39,504 nt of DNA from an uncultured Lachnospiraceae bacterium (lineage in GTDB: Bacteria > Bacillota > Clostridia > Lachnospirales > Lachnospiraceae). The DNA lies in contig CANQDW010000010.1 of assembly GCA_947593975.1 (NCBI GenBank), positions 1 to 39,504 of the forward strand, written 5' to 3'. The translations under genes were made by a program, and so were the position numbers. Below are positions 5,912-16,592 of this stretch, one piece after another. Within the stretch, counting starts at the first letter, position 1. Every line of letters begins with the position of its first letter. Below the pieces are notes generated by a model. That model saw only the letters and a program-made list of their open reading frames with translations. It had not been told where the DNA came from and did no database searches.

Positions 5912-8900
5912 TTATTTCTTTATCTTTACTCCTGATTTAATCTTGGATTTCTTTAAAGCTTTTTTATATGCAGCCAGGTTCTTCTTCGGAACCTGTATCT
6001 TTGCCCCGGCATTTATTCCGTAAAATGCTTTCTTTCCTATCCGTGCATTTGCAGAAAGAATCTTTACCTTCTTTAGCTTTTTACAGTTATAAAACGCTTT
6101 CTTTCCTATGGATACTATATTTTTCCCTATCGTTACCTTCTTTAGCTTTTTATTTCCCTTAAACGCCTTTGCTGCAATTGATGTTACTTTATAGCTTATA
6201 CCGTCTATCTGTATTGTGTCAGGAATCATAATACTTGTCTGTCCTTCCTCCGCTTCTGTAAATTCAACAGACATGTTCTGCGGATCTGACGAAATTATAG
6301 TATATTTTATACTACCAAGAACAAATACATTCCCCGGCTGTGGTATATTATTTACGGTTCCTGCATCCGATTTGCCTGTTTCCTGAGGATTTTTATCTTT
6401 ATCACTTTCAGGCGGCGTTACAGTACTTACGCTTCTTGCTTCTGCATATCCGCACTCTGTACATGTGCGTGATTCCTGTTTTCCATCCGCACTGACGGTC
6501 CATTGACCAAATGTATGGCCCTTTGCAGGTATATTTTCACTGTCTTTTATGGCATCACATACACTGCAGTGGATTGAACGGCTTCCTTCTTCCGTACACG
6601 TCGGTTCCCTGTCAACTGTATACTCTGTCTTCCAAATATGTCCTGCTGCATCAATACCCTCTGTTTCAGTATATCCGCATACCGTACACTCCCTTTTTTT
6701 GCTGCCCGGATCCATACAGCCGGGTGACTGCACTTCCTGCCATTCCCCATAACTGTGTCCCTTAGCGTCTGTGTAGCTCTTATCATCCACGTAACTATCG
6801 CCGCACTTGCTGCAGTTGTAGGTTGTATAACCTCTTTCCGTACAGGTTGGCTCTGTCACTATACCCTTGTAGTCATGTCCCGTTGCATGGATCACCGCAT
6901 CTTCAAGGTTCGTTTCCGCATTTCCCTCGCTGTCGCTGAAGTATTTGTTACACTCTGTACAGTGCCAGTATGCCTCGTTTCCGTCTTCCGTACATGTCGC
7001 TTCCTTATACGGAGTTTCTTCCATGCTGTGTCCCTTGGCGTCTGTGTAACTCTTATCATCCACGTAACTGTCGCCACACTTGCTGCAGTTATAGGTTGTA
7101 TAGCCTCTTTCCGTACATGTTGGCTCTGTCACTGTACCCTTGTAGTCATGTCCCGATGCATGGATCACTGTATCCTCAAGTTTTGTTTCCGCATTTCCTT
7201 CGCTGTCGCTGAAATATTTGTTACATTCTGTGCAGCGCCAGTATGCCTCATTTCCGTCTTCCGTACATGTCGCATCCTTATGCGGGGTTTCTTCCATACT
7301 GTGTCCCTTGGCGTCTGTGTAGCTCTTATCATCCACGTAACTGTCGCCGCACTTGCTGCACCTGTAAGTCGTATAGCCTCTTTCCGTACATGTTGGCTCT
7401 GTTACTGTGCCCTTGTAATCATGTCCTACCTTAACCGTACATTCTGCATATGCTCCGCCTTCATCAGATGCTTCTGCCCTAATAACCGTTTCGCCTTCAT
7501 TTAATGCCGTTACAACTCCTGATTGTGATACCATCGCCGTCTGTTCATTCTTTGATGTCCATTTCACCGATGTATCTTCCGCATCCTGCGGCAAAACTTC
7601 TGCTGCAAGCTCGAATGTATGTCCCGGGCACAGTTCCACTGCGGTTTCATTCAATGTAATGCTGTCCACATATGTTTTTATGCTCCTTGAGCCAAGTACA
7701 TATACGCTAAAATGTTCAGCTTCAAACTGATACCTTCCAACTTCTTCATCATAAAATGCATCCATGTCAGTAATGGTTCCATCTTCTTCAAGACGGTAGA
7801 TTACTGCGCCTTCTTTTACTGCCTCCTCAGGCACGGGTATCTCCACATCAACAGGTATATCAGGCTGTATCTGCGTTCCCTGCCCGTTACTTAATGAAAT
7901 ATCGTACATCTGCATTATCGGTATATGTCCTCTATGGGCTTTTAACATTTCTTCGATCAAATGCTTAAATAACTCCCATGCACTTCCATATTTTCTCTTC
8001 AGGTATTCATCATCAAGCTCTTCTATATCAAGCGATGTATCATCATCCATCTGTGAGTCATCGGAATTGGTAACTATGACTCCTGTTGACTCATCCTTTA
8101 TTCCTACAACTGTAACCGTGTAAGTGGCTTCATGTATTCCCACCTTTGCAGTAATAACCGCGGTTCCCGCTTTCTTTGCCGTTACAAGTCCTGTATCATC
8201 TACATCCGCTACAAAAGGTTCTGACGAACTCCACTCCACACTTATATCATCAGTGGTGTTTGCCGGCTCATAGATCACTTCCAGCTGCTTTGTCCTGTCG
8301 ATACGCATTGTGCCGGTTGTAGTGTTAAGCACTATCCATTTTAGCGGCGCTTTTACTGTTACATGGCATGTCACCCTGAAACTTCCAACAACTCCGGTAA
8401 TATCCGCCTCGCCAGGTCCGACTGCAGTCACAAGCCCTGATGAATCAACCCTGGCAACACTTGGCTTGGTACTGAACCAGAATACTTCTTTATCATCCGT
8501 TGTATCCGCGGGTTCATAAGTTACCTCAAGCTGTTTTGTGTCGCCAACATTTAAATCTGCCTGTGTTTCATTGATTGAAAGCCCTGTAAGCGGCGCTTTT
8601 ACCGTGAGCATATATGAAGCCGTATATTCGCCGTGCGTTATCTTTATCTCGGTATCGCCGGGTGCAATAGCAGTTATTGTGCCGCCTGCAACTGTCGCAA
8701 CATCCTTGCGGCTGCTTTCCCATAGCGTTTCATCCGTATCTCCCTCAGGAAGTACAAATTCAGGTTCAAGATCATATGTATCACCGACATTCATCTCTCC
8801 ATAAGTTTCAGAAAGCTTGATCCCATAATTTACCGGGATAACATTGACTGTACATTTTGCAGTGACTGAATCATCCTCTTCAAGAGTTGCCGTAATAACA

Positions 8901-11900
8901 GCTTCACCTTCAGAAACTCCTGTTATCTTTCCATTTTCATCTACTGTCGCAGTATTCGTATCCGAACTGTTCCATAAAAGTTTTTCTGAATGATTATGTT
9001 TCTTCGGATTATATGAAACAGATATGTCTGCGCTGTATCCTTTTTCAACGCTTAAAGTCTCATCAATACTAATGTCTGAAATCGGAATATCAATCACAGC
9101 CTGCGCATCAATATCTTCGCTAGGATTTGCAGGGATGTTATCAACCGCCCCGTCACCATCTATATCCCATCCCTTAAATACCGCACCTTCAGGCAGATAT
9201 TCATTAACAAGAGATGTTGCCGGTGCCTGAAGTACTTCGCCTGTTTTAACCGGTGTCATCTGTACAAGGAAACCGTTCACATGGAACTCGGCAAGCTGCC
9301 ATTCGCCTTTGTAATATACTTTTGCACCATGATTCCAGCCATCAGGCCAATCGCCTTCATTTACATAACAGAATACGTTGTGGTTTTTACCTGAATATTC
9401 CAGTCCGTATAAAAAGTTTGTATCCATATCATCAGTACTTGTTATTATGATTGTTGATGGAAGCAAATAATTCTGTAATAAAGTACCTAAGCTTACACTA
9501 CTATATGGTGATGCTATTATCTGTAAATTATTGCATGAATTAATCCAAAATTCATCCTCACTCCATTCAGTATTTATATTCAATATCTCTAAATTTGTGC
9601 AAGAAACAAAAGTTGCATTGTCTATTCTCGATATATTGTTTAATTCAAGCGTTTTTAAAGCATCACAACCAGAAAAAGCTCCAGAACCAATGTACTTTAT
9701 TTTTTCTCCTAACCGCACCGCATATAAATCTTTATTATATTCAAATCCAAAATCATTAATATATTCTAATGAATCCGGCAAAACAACTTTTCTCAATGTA
9801 GCTATTCCAGTGCGCCCGTTAGCGCTCATTGCTTCTTCTCCTATCAAAGTTGTTCCATTTTTTACATACAAAGTTTCTGGTGTATTCGAAACGTCTGTAT
9901 CTATAACATAATTTCCTAGATAAAGCACACCTTCTTCCCAATTAGATTTATCCTGCCAATATGCCGTTTCTTCAAATGCACTTATTCCAATATGAGTAAT
10001 TGATTTTCCGACTTCTATATCAGCAAGATTATAACAATACCTAAAAGCATCTCTTCCTATATACTCAACTGATTCAGGCAAAATAATCTTTTCAATATTT
10101 ACACATGATACAAAAGCACCATCAGTTATTGTTTTTATACCATCTGGTATCTGTATTTCACCTGATACTTTTTTAGGAACGACTATTATTTCATCACAAG
10201 ATTTGTTATACAAAATTCCATCAATACTGCAAAAATTTTCATTCTCTTTATCAACTTCTATGTAACTAATATTCTCACACCCAGAAAATGCACTTCCGGA
10301 TATTTTTTCTACACTTTTAGGGATATATACCCCATTTAAATAATAGCAACCTAAAAAAGCATATTCTTCTATTTCTTTAATACAATCACCTAAAGCAAGA
10401 TTTTTTAATGAAGAACAGCTATACAGCAATGAATTTGGAATTATATTCACACCATCTCCAATAACCACATCCTGTAAATTATCACAGCTAGTAAAAATTC
10501 CTGCATCTAACTGTTTTACACTATCAGGAATTTCTATCGATTTAAGACTATCACAATCCTCAAATGCCCTTATGCCAACTTCATATAATCCATCATTAAA
10601 CTCAATTTCTTCAAGTAAGCTACATCTCCAAAAAGCATAAGTATCTATTCTTTTTACTTTATCAGGCAATATAACTTTTCCTTTTATTTTGCCAGGAGCG
10701 GATATTAACTCAGTATAATTTTTATCATATAAAATTCCATCAAGCGAAGCATAATTTTTATTATCATCTGAAACCTCTATCACTTCAAGTTCAGAACAAC
10801 CTGAAAATGCTCCATATCCAATAGATAGTATTTTGTCAGATATCATCATTTTTCCTGATAATCCTGTACAAGCAAATGCTGAATCGCCTATGTATTTTAA
10901 AGAGGCAGGCAGCTGTACATATTTAAGCCTTCCGCTATCATAAAATGCACTTCTCTGTATTTCCTCTACTGAATCAGGTATAGATATACTTACTAAATTT
11001 GTATTTTCAAAAGTATATTGTTCTATTATTTTTAAATCTAAAGGTAAGTTAATATGTGAAAGTCCTGACCAAGAAAATGCTGAGTCCCTTATTATCTTTG
11101 TAGTACAAGACAAATTTATATTTATAACGTTAATTTCTCTAAATGCTGCACATGGAACAACTTCTCCACCTAACACTATTATGTCATCAAACTTATTTAT
11201 TAAATTAATACCCCTTGAAACACCAAATAAGTTACACATTGCATCACTGCTCTCATCCCCTTCATATTCTCCTAAAAATGGAATCGTAAGCCTGCTTATA
11301 TTATCAGCGCCCTTAAGCGCTCCATTTCCTAAGAACTCCACAGATGAAGGTATTATCAGCTCGCTTGTATCAGCCAGCCCGCAGTCAGCAAACGCATATC
11401 TTCCTATGCTGTTTACGCTTTCATTGCATACAAGGGTGTCAAGCCCTGCTCCCCTGAATGCATACTCACCTATTTCAGACAGCTCAGCAGGCATCACAAA
11501 TGACTTTATCCCTGAATATTCGAAAGCATGGTCATATATCCCTTTAAGATGACTTGTTTCTGCCACCGGAACATCAGCAAGCACACTGCATCCGTAAAAT
11601 GCATATTCAGATATCTCCTGCACTGCATCAGGTATGGCAATCGACTTAAGGTTCCTGCAGTTGTAGAACGCTCCTTTATATATCCCTCCAAGCTGTCCGT
11701 CTGTCTGCACAGACACATCAGCAAGGCTTTCACATTCCGCAAATGCATAATTATCTATACTTTGCACGCTTCTTGGTATATTGATGCTCATAAGGTTTTT
11801 ACATCCATAGAATGCCCTGTAGCCTATTGTATTTAAAAGGCTTTCTGCAGCTATATCTATCCTCTCAAGTCCTGAATCCTCAAACGCCCCGAATGCAAGC

Positions 11901-14900
11901 GTTGTAACCGTAGATGCAATGTCATAGCTTCCTGTCTTTCCCGCCGGACATGTTATAAGTTTTTTTCCTTCCTTATCCAGAAGTACTCCGTCTGCCGAAG
12001 AATACTTTTCATTTCCGGCATCCACATCTATATCGCTAAGTTTCTTACAGCCGGTAAAACAAAGCTCCCCTATATAATTTACGTTTGCAGGAATAGCAAG
12101 GCTTCCCTTAAGTCCTGAACGATAGAATGCATTCCCGTATATGGAAAGCGCTGTACCGGTATCAAATGTCACATTCTCAAGGTTTTCTGCCTGCGCAAAT
12201 GCATAATAATCTATAGTTTCTACTTTATCAGGCAAAACTATGTCCGTAATAGCCGACTGGGAGAATGCATACCTTCCTATCGCTGTTATTGATGGGTTAG
12301 TTCCAAACGATATGTTTTTTATGCCGCTCTTATAAAAAGCATAATCCTTTATCTTATCTACTCCGTCAGGTATGGTTATATCTGTAAGATTTACCGTTTC
12401 TGCAAATGCATATCGCCCGAGTGAAGCAAGCCTGCTTCCCTTTCCAAAGCTTACGCTCCTTACCGCGCTTCCTTTAAACGCTTCATTGTCTATTATCACT
12501 ACTCCGTCAGGCACAGATATCGATCCAAGTGATGATGTCCCGCTAAACGCCTCTTGGTATATCCCTGTAAGCGTATCCGGAAGTGATATGCTCTTTAATG
12601 TATGGTTATCCTTAAACGCTTTTCCGCCTATGGATATGACCTCATGACCGTCAAGCCTGTCAAGGGTTACCGATTCATCGTTTCCGTTATATGAGATCAC
12701 GCTTGCGCTGCCTTCCTCTGTAAGGGCATATGTCCAGTCGCCGTTTGTAACCACATCCGTTACTCCCATATAATATCCCGCAACATCATAATCCCAGTTT
12801 TCTTCAAGCGATACCGGCATAACAGATGCCTTGAAATACACATTTATCCCACCGGTACCCGAAAATGCATAGCGTCCTATAAATGATACTGCCTTCGGTA
12901 TATCAGCCCTCGACATAAGCGCACATCCTTGGAATGCGTATCTTCCTATCTCATCCACCGCCTCCGGGAAAGTTATCCCTGAAAGGCTTTTGCACTGCAG
13001 GAATGCATAATTGCCTATCTTTGTAAGGTTCGTACAGTATTTAAGGTCTACTTTTGCAAGCTTTGAAAGTCCCTGGAACGCCCTTGCTTCTATAAGGTTC
13101 AGCGCGCTGTTTTCCTCAAATGTTACCTGCCTTAATTCATCAGCGCCTTCAAATGCCCATGCCGGAAGATTGGTAAGCCTGCTGTCTGCTTCAAACGTTA
13201 CCGTGAGCAGATCCCTGCATCCCGCAAATGCTTCCTGCCCTATCGTCTGTACGCTTCCCGGAATCGTAAAATCTTTTATTCCGCAGTATGCAAATGCGCC
13301 GTACCCAAGCCTTGACATTGCACTCTCGGCCTCTATCCTTATATTGCTGAGCGCATAGTCATCAAAGAACGCATGTCTGCCTACGTTTATTACATTTTTA
13401 GGAATCACAAGTTCCGTATTCATCGAAGCACAGTATTCAAACGAATTGCTTCCTATCGTCTCAAGGCTCTGTGGAAGTGACGGTGTGCCTAATGATATGC
13501 AGTTTGAAAAAGCATATTCACCTATCTCCGAAAGATTGTTGTCATATATGACATCCGTAAGGCTTTCTGCCCCGGCAAACGCATACGGACGTATAAGTCT
13601 TGTCTCATCTGCGAGCATATAACTCCCTTCCTTTGCAGCCGGATACATCACAAGTTCAGTTTTTTCCGCATTGTAAAGCACTCCGCCATATGATGCATAT
13701 ACACTGTTTGCATCATCAACAGTAAATTCCGACAGTTCGTGGCATGATGCAAATGCTCCGTCGCCTATGCTGCATAATCCTTTCCCTATACTTACGTTTA
13801 CAAGTCCTGATTCAAAGAATGCGCGAACCCCTACGCCGGCAAGGCTGTCAGGGAAATCTATAGATGAAAGGCTTCCACAATATGCAAACGTCTCGCTTCC
13901 TATATCCTTAATGCTGCTGTCCGGCCTGAAGTTTACACTGAAAAGCTGCGAACTGCATAAAAACGCTCCGCTTTCTATCGTATCTACTTCTGAAGGGATA
14001 TCTATAGTCTTAATCGGCGTGCTATTAAATGCATATTCTCCTATTGCCTTAAGTCTGCTGTTTTCTTTAAAATGTATGCTTTCAAGCCCTGACGCCTGAA
14101 AACATCCTGCTCCAAGTTTCATAACTCCCGAAGGAACTGTTATGTCTGACAGCATGAAGCAGTTGGTAAATGCTGCTGCCGGTATCTCTGTTATACTGCT
14201 GTTTCCTTCAAACATAACTTCAGAAAGGCCCGTACAGCACATAAAAAGCTTCTCCCCTAGCGCAGTCACGCTCTCCGGTATGGATATTTTCTTTATCTGT
14301 CCTGCCGTAAATGCATTGCTTCCTATCGTCTTAAGCCCATTTGGAAGTATGATCTCTGATTTCCTGCTGTATGCAAAGGCTGCCGTTCCTATATTCTTTG
14401 TTGCAGCATCAACGCTGTATCCTCCGCTCTTTGCCGCAGGATAATATACAAGCGTGCTGCCTGCCTTGTCATAAAGCGCATCATTTATTACCGTAAAGCT
14501 TGCATTCCCTGCATCCACACGTACTGTTCCAAGCGATGTGCTTCCATAAAATACTCCCATACCAAGCGAATTTAGTTTTTCCGGTATGTCAATTGCCGCT
14601 ATTCCGCATTGTGAGAATGCATAATCTCCTATCTGTATGAGCGCTCCCTTTGCCGGTATTCCCACTTCCGCAAGACATACACATCCATAGAATGCTTCAT
14701 TTCCTATACCTTCAACTTTATCAGGGATATCAATGCTCCTTAATGACGTACAGTTATAAAACGCCCTTAATCCTATATTTTTAAGCGTATCCGGAAGAGT
14801 CACCGTACGTATCCTTGAATTATCTGAAAAAGCCCCTTCCCCTATACTGCTTACCGTCTTTCCTTCAATGGTTTCAGGCACGGTAAGATAACGTCTCTTT

Positions 14901-16525
14901 CCCGTGTAGCTTCTTATCTCCACCGTACCGTCCGGAAGATCTGTATAGATATATGCCGAGCCCTCATCCTCATTTATCCATCCTGCATAAAGCGTTGTAT
15001 CCGCATCAAATACATCTTCATAATATTCTACTTCATCCGTACATTCCATATCGTAATACCAGCCGTCAAATACAACATTTTCCCGCTCCGGCTCAGGCAT
15101 ATACTGTACGGTATGTCCTTTTACGAATACCTGTGCCTCATTGTCCAGTTCATCCGTAAGCATGTTATATGTGATCGTGCCTTTTTCTTCGCATAAGAAT
15201 GCATGGAGGTCAAGGTTCCCAAATCCGAAATACCAGTCCTCACCAAGACTTCCAAGATCAGTGGAAGCTGCTTTGAAAAGTTCAAGCATTTCATCAAATT
15301 CAGTATGCGGATATACTGAAAGATACAGCGCGGCAGATGCCGCTGCTATCGGACTTGAAAGGGATGTTCCCGTTTCGTACTTATATCCTCCGTTCAAAGT
15401 TGTAGTATATACAGTTCCCGGTGCAACAACGTCGCTGTTATCCCCATAATTGGAATAAGACGCAAGGCTCCAGTCTCCTGTATCCATTGCGCCTACCCCT
15501 ATGACGTTTTTATCGGCAGCCGGATATGCAGGCATACTTGTACCTTTATTTCCTGCTGCAGCGACACATATGATATCGCTGTCAACTGCCAGTTTTGTAT
15601 ATTTTTCAAATATGTTTACTTCTGTTTCGAATGACATGTTCACCACGTCTGCATCCTGTTCGATCGCATACGCAAGCCCGAACACAAGATCAGAGCCTCT
15701 CGTAAATGTTCCGCTTTCGTCACATTCGCATTTGATCACAAGTATCTCCGCTTCAGGTGCCACGCCGGTGATTCCCTCGTCATTGTTCATCATAGCTGCC
15801 ATCACTCCTGCAACGGCAGTGCCGTGTCCCTGCTCATCCTCTATGACCGACATACCATAATCACTTACGACTTTATCGTCCGAAGCATTGTATGATCTGT
15901 CGCTTATCCTGCCTGAGAATTCAGGGTTATCCGTATCAATACCGGTATCAATGACAGCAACGGTAACTGAATTTCCCCTGCTCGTACCCCATGCATCCTG
16001 CATGTTTATGTAATCCAGATAACTCTGGTTTTTGTATTCCGTATCATTTACATTATAACTCGGACGTTTGCTTACAAGTTCTTTATTCCTCGCATCAAGC
16101 GCGCTTGTTTTTACATAATAATCCGGAGACATTCCTGACAGATATGAACAGTAATCATCATCTTCATAGATTTGTTCTATCGTAAGGTTTTCAGGAAGAT
16201 AGAGTACCGCATACCCATTCTTATAACGCAGCTTGGCACCGAGCGCTTCTGCTGCCGCTTCTGCCTGCTCTTTATCAGTATCTGCAAGCACTATCGAATC
16301 TTCGGCATACAGCCCTTCATTTTCTGAAAGCTCTGCAAGCTTTTCTGCCTGTATCTTATCAAGCTCCTCTTCCTGTATGTATGCCGACTCATTGCTTTTG
16401 CTGCCTTCTTCCAGTTTCGGAAGCATATAGAACTTAATACTTCCCGCTGCAAATATTCCGATAAGCATAACAAATACTATCAGGATTCCTGTTTTTACTT
16501 TTCTTTTCCATGGATTACTGTTCAT
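5912..16525 (-). CDS. Giant membrane-anchored or secreted subtilase with BspA-type LRR and BIG2 domains
   Basis: A 3537-residue exported protein. I chose the ATG at 16525 because GGAGA precedes it by about eight bases. An ATG six codons earlier has none. A hydrophobic segment at residues 12-30 is a signal peptide or anchor, followed by a propeptide-like stretch. A subtilisin (S8) domain spans about residues 160-440 with a complete triad: Asp193 (AVIDTG), His234 (GHGTAVAG) and Ser388 (GTSLSSP), plus Asn326 (AAAGN). Next come a Listeria-Bacteroides-type repeat (VFDGWYYD), about 1800 residues of BspA-type LRR_5 repeats (AFxxCxxLxxIxIP) and a block of BIG2 Ig-like domains. A Cys-rich CxxC repeat block and a C-terminal LRR unit with a Lys-rich tail close the protein. 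No LPXTG motif is present. A surface protease with an adhesin-like stalk is the best reading. Part of the LRR block is compositionally different. Confidence 0.88.
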   Translation of the reverse strand: MNSNPWKRKVKTGILIVFVMLIGIFAAGSIKFYMLPKLEEGSKSNESAYIQEEELDKIQAEKLAELSENEGLYAEDSIVLADTDKEQAEAAAEALGAKLRYKNGYAVLYLPENLTIEQIYEDDDYCSYLSGMSPDYYVKTSALDARNKELVSKRPSYNVNDTEYKNQSYLDYINMQDAWGTSRGNSVTVAVIDTGIDTDNPEFSGRISDRSYNASDDKVVSDYGMSVIEDEQGHGTAVAGVMAAMMNNDEGITGVAPEAEILVIKCECDESGTFTRGSDLVFGLAYAIEQDADVVNMSFETEVNIFEKYTKLAVDSDIICVAAAGNKGTSMPAYPAADKNVIGVGAMDTGDWSLASYSNYGDNSDVVAPGTVYTTTLNGGYKYETGTSLSSPIAAASAALYLSVYPHTEFDEMLELFKAASTDLGSLGEDWYFGFGNLDLHAFLCEEKGTITYNMLTDELDNEAQVFVKGHTVQYMPEPERENVVFDGWYYDMECTDEVEYYEDVFDADTTLYAGWINEDEGSAYIYTDLPDGTVEIRSYTGKRRYLTVPETIEGKTVSSIGEGAFSDNSRIRTVTLPDTLKNIGLRAFYNCTSLRSIDIPDKVEGIGNEAFYGCVCLAEVGIPAKGALIQIGDYAFSQCGIAAIDIPEKLNSLGMGVFYGSTSLGTVRVDAGNASFTVINDALYDKAGSTLVYYPAAKSGGYSVDAATKNIGTAAFAYSRKSEIILPNGLKTIGSNAFTAGQIKKISIPESVTALGEKLFMCCTGLSEVMFEGNSSITEIPAAAFTNCFMLSDITVPSGVMKLGAGCFQASGLESIHFKENSRLKAIGEYAFNSTPIKTIDIPSEVDTIESGAFLCSSQLFSVNFRPDSSIKDIGSETFAYCGSLSSIDFPDSLAGVGVRAFFESGLVNVSIGKGLCSIGDGAFASCHELSEFTVDDANSVYASYGGVLYNAEKTELVMYPAAKEGSYMLADETRLIRPYAFAGAESLTDVIYDNNLSEIGEYAFSNCISLGTPSLPQSLETIGSNSFEYCASMNTELVIPKNVINVGRHAFFDDYALSNIRIEAESAMSRLGYGAFAYCGIKDFTIPGSVQTIGQEAFAGCRDLLTVTFEADSRLTNLPAWAFEGADELRQVTFEENSALNLIEARAFQGLSKLAKVDLKYCTNLTKIGNYAFLQCKSLSGITFPEAVDEIGRYAFQGCALMSRADIPKAVSFIGRYAFSGTGGINVYFKASVMPVSLEENWDYDVAGYYMGVTDVVTNGDWTYALTEEGSASVISYNGNDESVTLDRLDGHEVISIGGKAFKDNHTLKSISLPDTLTGIYQEAFSGTSSLGSISVPDGVVIIDNEAFKGSAVRSVSFGKGSRLASLGRYAFAETVNLTDITIPDGVDKIKDYAFYKSGIKNISFGTNPSITAIGRYAFSQSAITDIVLPDKVETIDYYAFAQAENLENVTFDTGTALSIYGNAFYRSGLKGSLAIPANVNYIGELCFTGCKKLSDIDVDAGNEKYSSADGVLLDKEGKKLITCPAGKTGSYDIASTVTTLAFGAFEDSGLERIDIAAESLLNTIGYRAFYGCKNLMSINIPRSVQSIDNYAFAECESLADVSVQTDGQLGGIYKGAFYNCRNLKSIAIPDAVQEISEYAFYGCSVLADVPVAETSHLKGIYDHAFEYSGIKSFVMPAELSEIGEYAFRGAGLDTLVCNESVNSIGRYAFADCGLADTSELIIPSSVEFLGNGALKGADNISRLTIPFLGEYEGDESSDAMCNLFGVSRGINLINKFDDIIVLGGEVVPCAAFREINVININLSCTTKIIRDSAFSWSGLSHINLPLDLKIIEQYTFENTNLVSISIPDSVEEIQRSAFYDSGRLKYVQLPASLKYIGDSAFACTGLSGKMMISDKILSIGYGAFSGCSELEVIEVSDDNKNYASLDGILYDKNYTELISAPGKIKGKVILPDKVKRIDTYAFWRCSLLEEIEFNDGLYEVGIRAFEDCDSLKSIEIPDSVKQLDAGIFTSCDNLQDVVIGDGVNIIPNSLLYSCSSLKNLALGDCIKEIEEYAFLGCYYLNGVYIPKSVEKISGSAFSGCENISYIEVDKENENFCSIDGILYNKSCDEIIVVPKKVSGEIQIPDGIKTITDGAFVSCVNIEKIILPESVEYIGRDAFRYCYNLADIEVGKSITHIGISAFEETAYWQDKSNWEEGVLYLGNYVIDTDVSNTPETLYVKNGTTLIGEEAMSANGRTGIATLRKVVLPDSLEYINDFGFEYNKDLYAVRLGEKIKYIGSGAFSGCDALKTLELNNISRIDNATFVSCTNLEILNINTEWSEDEFWINSCNNLQIIASPYSSVSLGTLLQNYLLPSTIIITSTDDMDTNFLYGLEYSGKNHNVFCYVNEGDWPDGWNHGAKVYYKGEWQLAEFHVNGFLVQMTPVKTGEVLQAPATSLVNEYLPEGAVFKGWDIDGDGAVDNIPANPSEDIDAQAVIDIPISDISIDETLSVEKGYSADISVSYNPKKHNHSEKLLWNSSDTNTATVDENGKITGVSEGEAVITATLEEDDSVTAKCTVNVIPVNYGIKLSETYGEMNVGDTYDLEPEFVLPEGDTDETLWESSRKDVATVAGGTITAIAPGDTEIKITHGEYTASYMLTVKAPLTGLSINETQADLNVGDTKQLEVTYEPADTTDDKEVFWFSTKPSVARVDSSGLVTAVGPGEADITGVVGSFRVTCHVTVKAPLKWIVLNTTTGTMRIDRTKQLEVIYEPANTTDDISVEWSSSEPFVADVDDTGLVTAKKAGTAVITAKVGIHEATYTVTVVGIKDESTGVIVTNSDDSQMDDDTSLDIEELDDEYLKRKYGSAWELFKHLIEEMLKAHRGHIPIMQMYDISLSNGQGTQIQPDIPVDVEIPVPEEAVKEGAVIYRLEEDGTITDMDAFYDEEVGRYQFEAEHFSVYVLGSRSIKTYVDSITLNETAVELCPGHTFELAAEVLPQDAEDTSVKWTSKNEQTAMVSQSGVVTALNEGETVIRAEASDEGGAYAECTVKVGHDYKGTVTEPTCTERGYTTYRCSKCGDSYVDDKSYTDAKGHSMEETPHKDATCTEDGNEAYWRCTECNKYFSDSEGNAETKLEDTVIHASGHDYKGTVTEPTCTERGYTTYNCSKCGDSYVDDKSYTDAKGHSMEETPYKEATCTEDGNEAYWHCTECNKYFSDSEGNAETNLEDAVIHATGHDYKGIVTEPTCTERGYTTYNCSKCGDSYVDDKSYTDAKGHSYGEWQEVQSPGCMDPGSKKRECTVCGYTETEGIDAAGHIWKTEYTVDREPTCTEEGSRSIHCSVCDAIKDSENIPAKGHTFGQWTVSADGKQESRTCTECGYAEARSVSTVTPPESDKDKNPQETGKSDAGTVNNIPQPGNVFVLGSIKYTIISSDPQNMSVEFTEAEEGQTSIMIPDTIQIDGISYKVTSIAAKAFKGNKKLKKVTIGKNIVSIGKKAFYNCKKLKKVKILSANARIGKKAFYGINAGAKIQVPKKNLAAYKKALKKSKIKSGVKIKK
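6780..7425 (-). repeat. 276-base tandem repeat encoding CxxC modules
   Basis: Inside the giant gene about 2.3 near-identical copies of a 276-base unit occur, with GHDYKG-coding points near 7420, 7145 and 6870. Each 92-residue unit holds EPTCTERGYTTYxCSKCGDSY and a second half with ATCTEDGNEAYW and CTECNKYF. Degenerate units continue to about 6430. High DNA identity suggests recent expansion or gene conversion. Confidence 0.9.
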
Positions 16526-16592
16526 ATAATATTCTCCATTCATTAATTTAAAAACTGCACCTATTTTATCTTACCCGTGCAATACAATAGGT

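Noticed and set aside
6755-7504. A long plus-strand open frame rich in Val, Leu and Cys
   Set aside because: It lies fully antisense to the Cys-rich tandem repeat of the giant gene. Its openness follows from the repeat's codon pattern and it has no ribosome binding site.
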